A DNA stretch of 64,000 nucleotides from Planctomycetaceae bacterium (GTDB lineage: Bacteria; Planctomycetota; Planctomycetia; Planctomycetales; Planctomycetaceae), in NCBI GenBank assembly GCA_019636285.1, contig JAHBXV010000016.1, positions 62,001 through 126,000 on the forward strand, given 5' to 3'. The position numbers were made by a program, and so were the translations under genes. Of this stretch, positions 8,635-17,752 are shown in pieces (the stretch's first letter is position 1; each line of letters begins with the position of its first letter). The notes beneath the pieces are model-generated. The model saw only the letters and a program-made list of their open reading frames with translations, had not been told where the DNA came from and did not search any database.

Positions 8635-10014
8635 ATGACGTTGTGGGAATCGTGCGGCTGGACGCTCGGGCGCGCCATGTTGGTGGCGATTGCCGCGTGG
8701 CCGGTTTGTCGGTTGCTCGAAACGAGTTTGCGGACGTCGCCGGCGAGGGTTCAGAAGCCGGTGCTGGCGATTCTGGCCGTGTTGTTTCTGTTTCCCGAAC
8801 TGTTGACCGCGTTCGCGTGGATGCCGTGGGTGGCGGGGCGGCCGGCTGTTGCCGAAGTGGGCTGCGCGGTCCTGTTGTGGTGCCGGGCGATCCCGATTGG
8901 CGTGGCGACCTTATTGGTGGGGCCGCCGACGGCGGAATCCGGGCCGAGCCGCTTCCTGTGGCAGGAACTGGCGGGCGAGAGTCCGATACGCGGGCAATAC
9001 CGCTGGCGGGGGCTCCGGGGCGAATTGCGGCGTGTGGCACCGGCGCTCGTGCTGATGGGGCTGGTGACGTTTCAGGAGTTCGAGCTGGCGGCGCTCTTCA
9101 AGACCGTGAGCTGGACCGACTGGTTGTTCGTGGCTCAGGCACGGGGGCTGGAACTGGGGGCAGCGGCGCGGCAGGTGGTGCTGCCGGTGGCGATCCAACT
9201 GGTCGCGCTGTTCGTTCTGGTCGGGAGCAGCCGGGCCAACAGTGCGAACGAACCGGATGTCGAACCCAGCGAGCAGTCGACGCGGAATCTGGCCGCGGGC
9301 GTGGTGCTGATTCCGCTGTTTCTTCTGGTGCTGCTTCCGCTGGGGTTGCTGGCTCCGGCTGTTGTCGAGGGGCTCTCGGTCTGGTGGCAGCAGCCGGGGC
9401 GCTTGCGGGGGATGGCGCTGGAGATGGTGAGCGGGCTGTCGGCGTCGCTGGTGGCATCGATGGGAGCGCTGTGGGTTGCTGGTCGGCTGCTGGACGGGCT
9501 GGGTTCGAGCTGGGGGCGATTCTGGCTGATCGCGGCGCTGTTGCCCGGATTGTGTGGAGCGCTCGCCTTGGCGATGGCCTTGCAGGGGTTGTTCCTGCTT
9601 CCCGGCTTACGGACCGTGTATGGGACGCCGCTGCCGTGGGTGATTGGGCTGACATTGTGGCTGCTACCGCGGGCGGCGCTCCTGCAATGGTGGACGCGAC
9701 GTTCGCTCGAACAGCCGGCCGTCGTGGTAGCCGAGCAGTTGCCGGATGGCGGGCGTCGCGATCGCGTGTTGTGGCGGATGCGGGATCGGCCGCGGTTTCT
9801 GGCGGGGGCGTGCCTGGTCTATTGGGGTTACCTCGATTTGACGCTGGCGTCGATGCTGGCACCCGCCGCGATGACGCCGGGGATTGTCCGGCTGTACAAT
9901 TTCATGCACTACGGTCGATCGACCATGCTGTCCGTGGAAGCCATCACGATTCTGCTGGTTCCTGTCGCGCTGGCCGGGCTGGTGCTGGGGTGTTTGTCGC
10001 TACGGCGGGGCTAG
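8635..10014 (+). CDS. ABC-permease-like polytopic membrane protein
   Basis: A 459-residue protein with about ten to twelve hydrophobic segments in two halves, resembling the two-domain permeases of iron(III)/thiamine-type ABC importers (FbpB/ThiP). The segment LVTFQEFELAALFKTVSWTD and the later LDLTLASMLAPAAMTPG recall the cytoplasmic-loop region of such permeases, although the EAA motif is degenerate. The next gene encodes an FbpC-like ATPase, supporting the assignment. No substrate-binding protein gene is adjacent. A longer overlapping frame beginning at 8619 is a shadow. Confidence 0.7.
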   Translation: MTLWESCGWTLGRAMLVAIAAWPVCRLLETSLRTSPARVQKPVLAILAVLFLFPELLTAFAWMPWVAGRPAVAEVGCAVLLWCRAIPIGVATLLVGPPTAESGPSRFLWQELAGESPIRGQYRWRGLRGELRRVAPALVLMGLVTFQEFELAALFKTVSWTDWLFVAQARGLELGAAARQVVLPVAIQLVALFVLVGSSRANSANEPDVEPSEQSTRNLAAGVVLIPLFLLVLLPLGLLAPAVVEGLSVWWQQPGRLRGMALEMVSGLSASLVASMGALWVAGRLLDGLGSSWGRFWLIAALLPGLCGALALAMALQGLFLLPGLRTVYGTPLPWVIGLTLWLLPRAALLQWWTRRSLEQPAVVVAEQLPDGGRRDRVLWRMRDRPRFLAGACLVYWGYLDLTLASMLAPAAMTPGIVRLYNFMHYGRSTMLSVEAITILLVPVALAGLVLGCLSLRRG

Positions 10015-10039
10015 CGGGTTGTCGTGTTCAAGTCAGTCA

Positions 10040-10070
10040 AGGCACACTGGCGGAGCCGGTGGCACGCGAA
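10040..10070. repeat. Family C repeat, copy 2
   Basis: GGCACACTGGCGGAGCCGGTGGCACGCGAA-type unit between the permease and ATPase genes, able to form a CACTGG...CCGGTG hairpin. Other units are at 3476, 25003, 34548, 34900-34980, 37449 and 41236-41312. Confidence 0.75.
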
Positions 10071-10133
10071 CGCGGATTGCCGTGTCGCCGATTGACATCG
10101 TTCCATTCGCACGCCGGGAAAATCTTCGCCGCC

Positions 10134-11954
10134 ATGTCTGATGTCTTGTGGGAACTGCATGACGTCGGACTGACTTCCGGGGGAAAGACTCGGTTGGAAC
10201 AGGTGACGTTGCAGCTCACTACGGGCGTGACAGCCGTGGTGGGCTGGTCAGGGATGGGGAAGACGTCGCTGTTGAATCTCTTGGTCGGATATGAGGCACC
10301 CACTTCGGGGACATTGCAACGCTGCTGGCCCGTGCAGCCGGATCGCGCGGCGTGCGGCTGGTCGCCGGCTTCGTTCGGGCTGTGGCCGCATTTGACCGTG
10401 CGCGAGCATTTACTCGCGGTGACGACGGCGGATGCCACGAAGACGGTCGAGGACGCGCTGGCGGCGTTCGACCTGAGCGAGGCGGCGGGGCAATATCCGG
10501 CGACGCTGTCGCAAGGGGAAAAGTCGCGGCTGTCGATGCTGCGGGCGTGTCTGACCGGGAGCCCGGTGATTGTCCTGGATGAACCACTCGCGCCGGTCGA
10601 TCGCGTGCGGGCGCGGCGGTGCTGGCAGTGGGTACGGGATGATCTGAAAGCGCGAGGGGCCTCGCTGGTCTTTGCCACGCACGACGTCGAAGTGGTGCGT
10701 CGTGAAGCGAGCAGGGTGGTTGCCATCACGTCGGGGCAGGTCAGCTTTCACGGGCCGGTGGACGAACTGTATGACCGCCCGGCCACGCCCGAAGCGGCGT
10801 CGCTGTTGGGCCCGTTCAATTGGGTTCAAGATGATTCGACCGCAGTCGAATCCAGCGGCGGAGCTGTTGCAGGAAAGTGCCTGCGGCCGGAACAGTGTGT
10901 ACTCATTGAGCGCGAGGAATCGCCTTGGGAACTCGTGGAGACGCGCGATTGTGGCTCGTATGAAGAGTCGCGGGTGTCGAATCAACGCGAGGGGGGCGAG
11001 GCATTCTGGGTTCATGGTCGGTCCGACAAGCCGGTCCGCGTGGGACGCCGGGTCATGTTGTCGGTCCTGCTCGTTCTTCTGAGCGTGTTCATCGGTGCGG
11101 GTTGTTCCGGCGCGGCGGGAAGCACGTTGTCGTTCGCGCGGCAGGATTCGTGGAAGATGCCGCCGGAGGGAGCCGTTGTTCCCGCGCCGCGAGCGGCGAC
11201 GGCTGACACGGATGGATCGTTCTACGTGCTCGACAATGCGGGGCGGGTGCTGCATTACGACCCGGCCGGGACCGTGATCGCCAAGTGGTGGATGCCCGAG
11301 TATTCGGTCGGGAAGCCCGAAGGAATCCTGGTGCTGCAGGACGGGCGGATCGCGGTCGCGGACACGCACTATCATCGCGTGGTGATTTTCGACAAGCAGG
11401 GAGCTGTGCTGGACGAGTTCGGCAAGCTGGGGAGCGGGCCGGGCGATTTTCTGTATCCCGTCGCGCTGACGCAGGATGCGGATGGGAATCTGTATGTCTG
11501 CGAATACGGCGGGAACGATCGGATTCAGAAGTTTCGACCGGATGGGACTTACCTCGCCACGATGGGAGCGAGCGGGACGGGGAAGGGCGAATTTCAGCGC
11601 CCCAGCGGAATTGCCTGGCGCGACGGGCAGTTGTACGTCGCTGACGCGTTCAACAATCGCATTCAGGTGTTTTCGGAAGAGGGGGAGTGGCTGGGGTTTC
11701 TCGGCGGTGATTCGGCGGCGGAGCTCGACTATCCGTATGACCTGGCCAGGGCCCCGAACGGCGATGTGCTGGTGGTTGAGTATCGCGCGGGGCGGTTAAC
11801 GCGGCTCGACAGCGAGGGGCGGTTGCTGGGGCGGTTCGGGACAACCGGAGCGAGCGTGGGCGAGTTTCAGACGCCGTGGGGACTGGCGGTTGACGGGAAT
11901 GGGGGCATTCTGATCTGCGACACCGGGAACCGCCGGCTGGTGAAACTGGATTGA
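10134..11954 (+). CDS. ABC ATPase joined in frame to NHL beta-propeller
   Basis: A 606-residue reading frame. Residues 1-230 form an ABC ATPase: Walker A GWSGMGKTS (37-45), signature LSQGE (125-129), Walker B VIVLDE (145-150), and a switch histidine in FATHD. Residues about 240-310 resemble the TOBE domain of FbpC-type ATPases (CLRPEQCVLI, then PVRVGRRVMLSV). Without a stop, the frame continues into a hydrophobic stretch (309-320) ending IGAGC (C324), like a lipoprotein signal, and then into NHL repeats (GSFYVLD, GRIAVADTHYHRVVIFD, GNLYVCEYGGNDRIQKF, GQLYVADAFNNRIQVF, GILICDTGNRRLVKLD). Either it is one membrane-spanning fusion, or a separate lipoprotein starts at ATG 11055 (299 residues). 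The preceding gene is the likely permease. Confidence 0.75.
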   Translation: MSDVLWELHDVGLTSGGKTRLEQVTLQLTTGVTAVVGWSGMGKTSLLNLLVGYEAPTSGTLQRCWPVQPDRAACGWSPASFGLWPHLTVREHLLAVTTADATKTVEDALAAFDLSEAAGQYPATLSQGEKSRLSMLRACLTGSPVIVLDEPLAPVDRVRARRCWQWVRDDLKARGASLVFATHDVEVVRREASRVVAITSGQVSFHGPVDELYDRPATPEAASLLGPFNWVQDDSTAVESSGGAVAGKCLRPEQCVLIEREESPWELVETRDCGSYEESRVSNQREGGEAFWVHGRSDKPVRVGRRVMLSVLLVLLSVFIGAGCSGAAGSTLSFARQDSWKMPPEGAVVPAPRAATADTDGSFYVLDNAGRVLHYDPAGTVIAKWWMPEYSVGKPEGILVLQDGRIAVADTHYHRVVIFDKQGAVLDEFGKLGSGPGDFLYPVALTQDADGNLYVCEYGGNDRIQKFRPDGTYLATMGASGTGKGEFQRPSGIAWRDGQLYVADAFNNRIQVFSEEGEWLGFLGGDSAAELDYPYDLARAPNGDVLVVEYRAGRLTRLDSEGRLLGRFGTTGASVGEFQTPWGLAVDGNGGILICDTGNRRLVKLD

Positions 11955-12144
11955 CGAGCTTCTTAGAGAGTGTGGACGAAACGGACGCCAAAACAGGACG
12001 GAGAAAATCTCGGTTGCTTGTGACCTCAGAAGTGTACACGCTGTTCATTGGTGCCGCCGGCATTCTTTGGCGGTCCACCTTCGTGAGTTTCTTATCTGAA
12101 TTCTGAATTCGTAGCTGCCTTCACCGTCTTTCGAGCGTTGCTGC

Positions 12145-15100
12145 ATGGCGCTTTGGCGAAAGTTCTTGCTGTCGATTTTTCCCCGCCCGCGACGCGCGGT
12201 GCGGTGGCAGGATGCCATTTCGCTGGTGGTGTTTCTGGTGCTGTTCGCGGCGGTGGCGATCGGGCTGGAGCAGGCGGACGTGCTGCTCTTTTCGCGGCCA
12301 CTGATGCTGCTGCTGGTGCTGCTCGCGCCGTGGGTGTGGTGGATGCACTTTGCGGGCTATGGCGGCCTGCCACGGATACGCGGACAGATGGCGCTGTGGA
12401 CGCGGTTTCTGCTGTTGGGGCTGTTTGCGTTCGCGCTCGCCGAGCCCCGGGCGGTGCGCAGTCGCGACATACTGTCGGTGATGTATGTCGTCGATGTGTC
12501 GGACTCGATCACTTCGGCGAGCAGCGATCAGGCGATTCAGTACGTGACGGCGAGCGTGAACACCAAGCCTGGTCGCGATGAGGCGGGGCTGAGCATCTTC
12601 GGGAAGGGACCGGCGGTGGAATTGCCGCCCCGTGCGAGTTTCCCTTTCGAAGGGGTGTTCAATTCTCGCATCGATGGGGGAGCGACGAACCTCGAGCAGG
12701 CCCTGTCGCTGGCGGCGGCTATGCTTCCGGCCGAGAACGCCGGTCGGCTGGTGCTGATCACCGATGGCGTGCAGACAGAAGGATCGCTTTCGCGGCTGAT
12801 GGATGACTTCCGGTCGCGGAATCTTCCTGTCGACGTGTTGCCGATTGATTACTCCTATGAGAAGGAAGTCTGGCTGGAACGGCTGGAGTTGCCTCAGCAG
12901 GTGAAGCTGGGTGAGACCTATGAGGCAGCGACGCTGCTGTCGGCCCTGACGCCGGGCGAGGGGACGCTGGTAGTTCGCGAGAATGGCCAGGTCGTCGCAG
13001 AGCTGCCGGTCAGTTACCAGGCGGGTAAGAACCGGATCAGCATTCCAATTTCGTTACGGTCCCCCGGCTATTACGAATACACGGCGACGATTGAAACCAA
13101 CCCGACGAATGACAGTCTGGCACAAAACAACACGGTGCTGAACTACATCTTCGTTGAAGGGGAAGGGCGGGTTCTGCTGGTTGTCGATCCGTTCGGCGAA
13201 GAGCGGGATCACAAGAAGCTGGCGGAAGTGTTGCGTTCGGGCGAGCGAGCCGTCGATGTCGTGAACGCAGACACCTTCCCGAGCGATGCGGCTTCACTGA
13301 TGCCCTACGACTGCGTGGTTTTCGTCAATGTTCCCAACGACCAGTTCGACGCCGTGCAGCTGCGGGCGCTGCGGGATGCGGTCTACGACCTCGGGATGGG
13401 CTTCCTGATGGTGGGGGGCGAGAACAGTTTTGGTCCGGGGGGCTATCAGCGGACGGTGGTTGAGGACATTCTGCCCGTCAGCATGGATGTCACGCAGAAG
13501 AAAGTGCTGCCCAAAGGGGCGCTGGCGCTCATTCTGCACACTTGTGAGTTCCCGGAGGGGAACACCTATGCGAAGCGGATCACCAAAGAGGCGATCAAAA
13601 CGCTGAGCGAGCAGGATGAAGCGGGCGTCCTGGCATACACCGAAAACGGCGAAGAGTGGGTCTTCGAGCTCACGCCGGTCAGCCAGTATGAGTCGATGGT
13701 CCCCAAGATCAACGGGGCGTTGATCGGCGACATGCCCTCGTTCGCGCGGACGATGGAACTGGGGTTGGCGGGGCTCAAGAAGAACGACGCCTCGACCAAG
13801 CACATGATTATCATCTCGGATGGCGATCCGCAGCCGCCGCCACCAGCGATGATTCAGGAGTATATCGACAATAAGATCAGCATCTCGATGGTGGCGATCT
13901 TCCCGCATGGCGGCGAAGACATCTCCAAAATGCGGGCCATCGCGACGGCGACAGGGGGACGGTATTACTTTCCGCAAGACCCCAATCAGTTGCCGCAGAT
14001 CTTCATCAAGGAAGCGAAGACCCTGCGGCGGAGCATGCTGCAACAGCGGGAGTTCACGCCGGAGATCGAATTCCCTTCGCCGATCCTCAAGGGGATCGAG
14101 GCGATGCCGGAATTGAAGGGGTACGTGCTGACGACGGCGAAGGACGCCCCGGCGATGACAGTGCTGCGGGTGCCCCCCGATGAGAAAGAGCCGGATCAGC
14201 TCGACCCGCTCCTGGCCGTGTGGCAGCACGGACTGGGAAAGACGGCGGCGTGGACGAGCGATTTCTCGGCGAACTGGGCCTCGAACTGGCAGAACTGGGA
14301 CCGTCTGGAGGCATTCACCAAGCAGCTTGTGACCGACATTTCGCGCGTTAGGAAGGATGGCTCGTTGCGGATGTCGACGTACCATACCGGCGGCGAGGCG
14401 ACGATTGTTGTCGAAGACTTCCATCCGGAAGAGTCATTTCTGGAGACGCAGGCGCGCATTACGGGGCCGGGAGACCGGTCGGAGACGGTCACGTTGCGGC
14501 AGGTCTCGCCGCGACGGTACCAGGCGACGGTGCCGCTGTGGGGCCATGGCCGCTATCACGTTTCGGCCCAGGGAAAAGGGGGCGAACGCACGGACCAGGT
14601 CTTCGGCGGGTTCATCGTGCCCTATTCGCCGGAGTACCTGCGACTGCGGTCGGATCGCAAAACGCTGGATGACATTGCCGAGCGGACGGAGGGACGCGTG
14701 TTGACGGGCGATCCCGAGAAAGATGCGATCTATACGACGGCTCGCCGTCCGCAGCAGAGCAGCCGTCCGATCTTCGACTGGTTTCTAATCGCGCTGGCAA
14801 TTCTGCTCATCATCGACGTGGCGGTCCGCCGGATTCAGATCGACGCCGATGCGCTGCGGTCGCTGCTCTTCTGGAAACGTCGCCAGGGACCGGCGACCGC
14901 GACGATGGGAACGCTGTTGCAGCGCAAGCAGGAAGTTTCGCAGGGGCTGCAAACTCGCCGCGAAGAGCGCGTGCTGCCGACGGCCATGCAAGCACCGGCT
15001 CCACCGCGAACCAGCGTGGCGACGACACCGAAACCTGTTTCCAAGACTCCGACTCCGCCTGCGGCGCCACCAAAGGCCGATGGCGATAAGCCGATGTCGA

Positions 15101-15156
15101 CGACCGAACGACTGCTGCAAATGAAGAAACGCCGCGACGATGACAAGCCTTCGTGA
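12145..15156 (+). CDS. Large VWA / glutamine-amidotransferase-like membrane protein
   Basis: A 1003-residue protein. Two membrane segments at about 24-40 and 52-66 and a third at 88-99 precede a von Willebrand A domain with MIDAS residues DVSDS (117-121). The middle part has a class I glutaminase-like fold signature (GMGFLMVGGENSFGPGGY) without a clear catalytic cysteine, and a second VWA-like segment (HMIIISDGDPQPPPP). A C-terminal membrane helix (FDWFLIALAILLIIDVAV) is followed by a proline/lysine-rich tail. It opens the long MoxR/VWA cluster and overlaps the next possible start, so it is probably cotranscribed with moxR. Related proteins in this phylum occur with MoxR and DUF58; role unknown. 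Confidence 0.87.
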   Translation: MALWRKFLLSIFPRPRRAVRWQDAISLVVFLVLFAAVAIGLEQADVLLFSRPLMLLLVLLAPWVWWMHFAGYGGLPRIRGQMALWTRFLLLGLFAFALAEPRAVRSRDILSVMYVVDVSDSITSASSDQAIQYVTASVNTKPGRDEAGLSIFGKGPAVELPPRASFPFEGVFNSRIDGGATNLEQALSLAAAMLPAENAGRLVLITDGVQTEGSLSRLMDDFRSRNLPVDVLPIDYSYEKEVWLERLELPQQVKLGETYEAATLLSALTPGEGTLVVRENGQVVAELPVSYQAGKNRISIPISLRSPGYYEYTATIETNPTNDSLAQNNTVLNYIFVEGEGRVLLVVDPFGEERDHKKLAEVLRSGERAVDVVNADTFPSDAASLMPYDCVVFVNVPNDQFDAVQLRALRDAVYDLGMGFLMVGGENSFGPGGYQRTVVEDILPVSMDVTQKKVLPKGALALILHTCEFPEGNTYAKRITKEAIKTLSEQDEAGVLAYTENGEEWVFELTPVSQYESMVPKINGALIGDMPSFARTMELGLAGLKKNDASTKHMIIISDGDPQPPPPAMIQEYIDNKISISMVAIFPHGGEDISKMRAIATATGGRYYFPQDPNQLPQIFIKEAKTLRRSMLQQREFTPEIEFPSPILKGIEAMPELKGYVLTTAKDAPAMTVLRVPPDEKEPDQLDPLLAVWQHGLGKTAAWTSDFSANWASNWQNWDRLEAFTKQLVTDISRVRKDGSLRMSTYHTGGEATIVVEDFHPEESFLETQARITGPGDRSETVTLRQVSPRRYQATVPLWGHGRYHVSAQGKGGERTDQVFGGFIVPYSPEYLRLRSDRKTLDDIAERTEGRVLTGDPEKDAIYTTARRPQQSSRPIFDWFLIALAILLIIDVAVRRIQIDADALRSLLFWKRRQGPATATMGTLLQRKQEVSQGLQTRREERVLPTAMQAPAPPRTSVATTPKPVSKTPTPPAAPPKADGDKPMSTTERLLQMKKRRDDDKPS

Positions 15157-15206
15157 TCCGAACCGCGGCTGAACCGTTAATGACCTGGGACCAAGGAATA
15201 CGCGTC

Positions 15207-16217
<1,011 letters not shown>

Positions 16218-16222
16218 AGGTG

Positions 16223-16244
16223 GTTGCGCGCAGAGGCGCGGAGA
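16223..16244. repeat. Left inverted repeat of GxxExxY cassette
   Basis: 22-base arm starting GTTGCGCGCAGAGGCG that is exactly complementary to 16742-16763. Beyond the perfect part the similarity continues loosely (GAGAAAACTAGAGAG against GAGAAAAACCAGAGAG on the other side). Confidence 0.9.
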
Positions 16245-16303
16245 TCGCGGAGGAAGAGGAGAAAAGCGGAGAAAACTAGAGAGAGAAAGCAGGGGGGAAG
16301 CCA

Positions 16304-16720
16304 ATGGCGCCGAATGAGGTTTCTGGGGCGATTATTGATGCTTCAATTCGGATTCATAAGGCTCTTGGGCCGGGGCTTTTGGAGTCGGTTTATCACTTGG
16401 TTTTGATGCACGATCTGGTGGAGAGAGGATTTCGAGTTCGGTCGAAGGAGCCGATTCCTCTGCGATATGAGTCCTTGCAGATTGATAAGGCATTTGAAGC
16501 GGATTTGATTGTTGAAGAGCAGGTGATTGTTGAAATTAAGTCGGTGGAGACGCTTCTTCCGGTTCACTCCAAGCAGTTGCTGACGTACTTGAAACTCACA
16601 AACCTCCATCTGGGGCTCTTGTTGAATTTCAACGCCGCTTATCTGAAAGACGGAATCATTCGTTTGGTCAATCAACTTCCCGAAGTTAACAAAGCGACGT
16701 CTGGAGTCCCCCTCTTCTAA
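16304..16720 (+). CDS. GxxExxY family protein
   Basis: A 138-residue protein with the family-naming motif GLLESVY (G24, E27, Y30), preceded by IDASIRIHKALGPG, and a nuclease-like core FEADLIVEEQVIVEIKSVE (D and E-x-K arrangement similar to PD-(D/E)xK enzymes; this comparison is inference). Molecular function of the family is not established. The gene is richer in A+T than its neighbours, lies between moxR and the DUF58 gene that are normally adjacent, and is bounded by perfect inverted repeats, so it looks like an inserted cassette. Its start is preceded by AGGGGGGAAG. Confidence 0.9.
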   Translation: MAPNEVSGAIIDASIRIHKALGPGLLESVYHLVLMHDLVERGFRVRSKEPIPLRYESLQIDKAFEADLIVEEQVIVEIKSVETLLPVHSKQLLTYLKLTNLHLGLLLNFNAAYLKDGIIRLVNQLPEVNKATSGVPLF

Positions 16721-16741
16721 CTCTCTGGTTTTTCTCTGCGT

Positions 16742-16763
16742 TCTCCGCGCCTCTGCGCGCAAC
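16742..16763. repeat. Right inverted repeat of GxxExxY cassette
   Basis: 22-base arm ending CTCTGCGCGCAAC, the exact reverse complement of 16223-16244; the pair encloses a 541-base unit holding a single gene. Confidence 0.9.
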
Positions 16764-16779
16764 CCTCTTCGAGCCAACC

Positions 16780-17673
16780 ATGACGACCGCTCGGTTCACC
16801 TCCCTCTACGACAATTCCACGCTCGGGCGGATTGAGCGGATGCGGTTGTTGCCGCGTCGACGGCTGACGAATCGGAGTCGAGGCGAGCATCTGGCGGGCA
16901 AGGGGGGGACGAGCACAGAGTTCAACGACTATCGCGACTACGCCGCCGGCGATGACATGCGGTATGTCGACTGGAACATCTTCTCGCGGCTCAATCGTCC
17001 TTACATCAAGCTGTACCGGCATGAAGAGGAGATGCATGTCGTCGTCATGATCGATGCCAGCGCGTCGATGCGGTTTGGCACGAAGCTGGAGCGGGCGCGG
17101 CAGTTGGCCGGGGCGTTGGCGATCATGGGGATGATGAACCTGGAGAAGGTGAGCCTGTATGCCGCACAGGACCGCGAGACGGCTCCGAAAATTCTGCCGC
17201 CCTGCACGGGCCGGATGAGCCTGAAGCGGGTGCTCGACTTTCTGGAAGACCTGCCAGCAGGGCGTGATTACCCGATTGAGCAGGCGGTCGACGCCGTGCT
17301 GAATCAGCATCGCGGCCGGGGGATCGCGATCGTGCTGTCGGACTTTCTGACGTTTGGCGATGTCGATCGGTCCTTCAATCGCCTGTTCAGCGCGGGGCTG
17401 GAGCCGTTCGCCGTGCAGATTCTTTCTCCCGAGGAATTGCAGCCGGACGTGACAGGGGATGTACGGTTCGTCGACGTCGAGACGTCTTACACACTGGATG
17501 TGTCGTCGGCGGGCGATCTGTTGGGTCTGTATCACGAACATTTGTCGGGGTTGCAGGATCGACTGGGAACAGTGTGCCGTCAGCGTGGAGGGCGGTTTCT
17601 GTCGATCAACGCGGCCGATCCGATTGAAACTGTGCTGTTTGACACGCTGCGGCGGAAGGGGTGGGTTCAGTAA
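16780..17673 (+). CDS. DUF58 domain protein
   Basis: A 297-residue DUF58 protein. The signature GDDMRYVDW (57-65) and RPYIKLY (73-79) are followed by a VWA-like core with MIDAS IDASASM (D92, S94, S96). DUF58 proteins are usual partners of MoxR ATPases. It has no membrane segment. It is separated from moxR only by the inverted-repeat cassette and is followed by a BatA-like gene, the standard MoxR-DUF58-BatA order. Confidence 0.95.
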   Translation: MTTARFTSLYDNSTLGRIERMRLLPRRRLTNRSRGEHLAGKGGTSTEFNDYRDYAAGDDMRYVDWNIFSRLNRPYIKLYRHEEEMHVVVMIDASASMRFGTKLERARQLAGALAIMGMMNLEKVSLYAAQDRETAPKILPPCTGRMSLKRVLDFLEDLPAGRDYPIEQAVDAVLNQHRGRGIAIVLSDFLTFGDVDRSFNRLFSAGLEPFAVQILSPEELQPDVTGDVRFVDVETSYTLDVSSAGDLLGLYHEHLSGLQDRLGTVCRQRGGRFLSINAADPIETVLFDTLRRKGWVQ

Positions 17674-17752
17674 CCAGGTGCCTTTACCGTTCTCGCCGGT
17701 GGTGGCTGAGTGCGATTGAGTTGTGTTCGTCCGTCAGGAATTGGTTTTCCCC

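Noticed and set aside
8619-10133. First part of a very long frame that ends at 11954
   Set aside because: Over 8619-10133 it is a shadow of the permease gene in another frame, rich in Gly/Arg/Ala; only the part from 10134 encodes recognisable domains.
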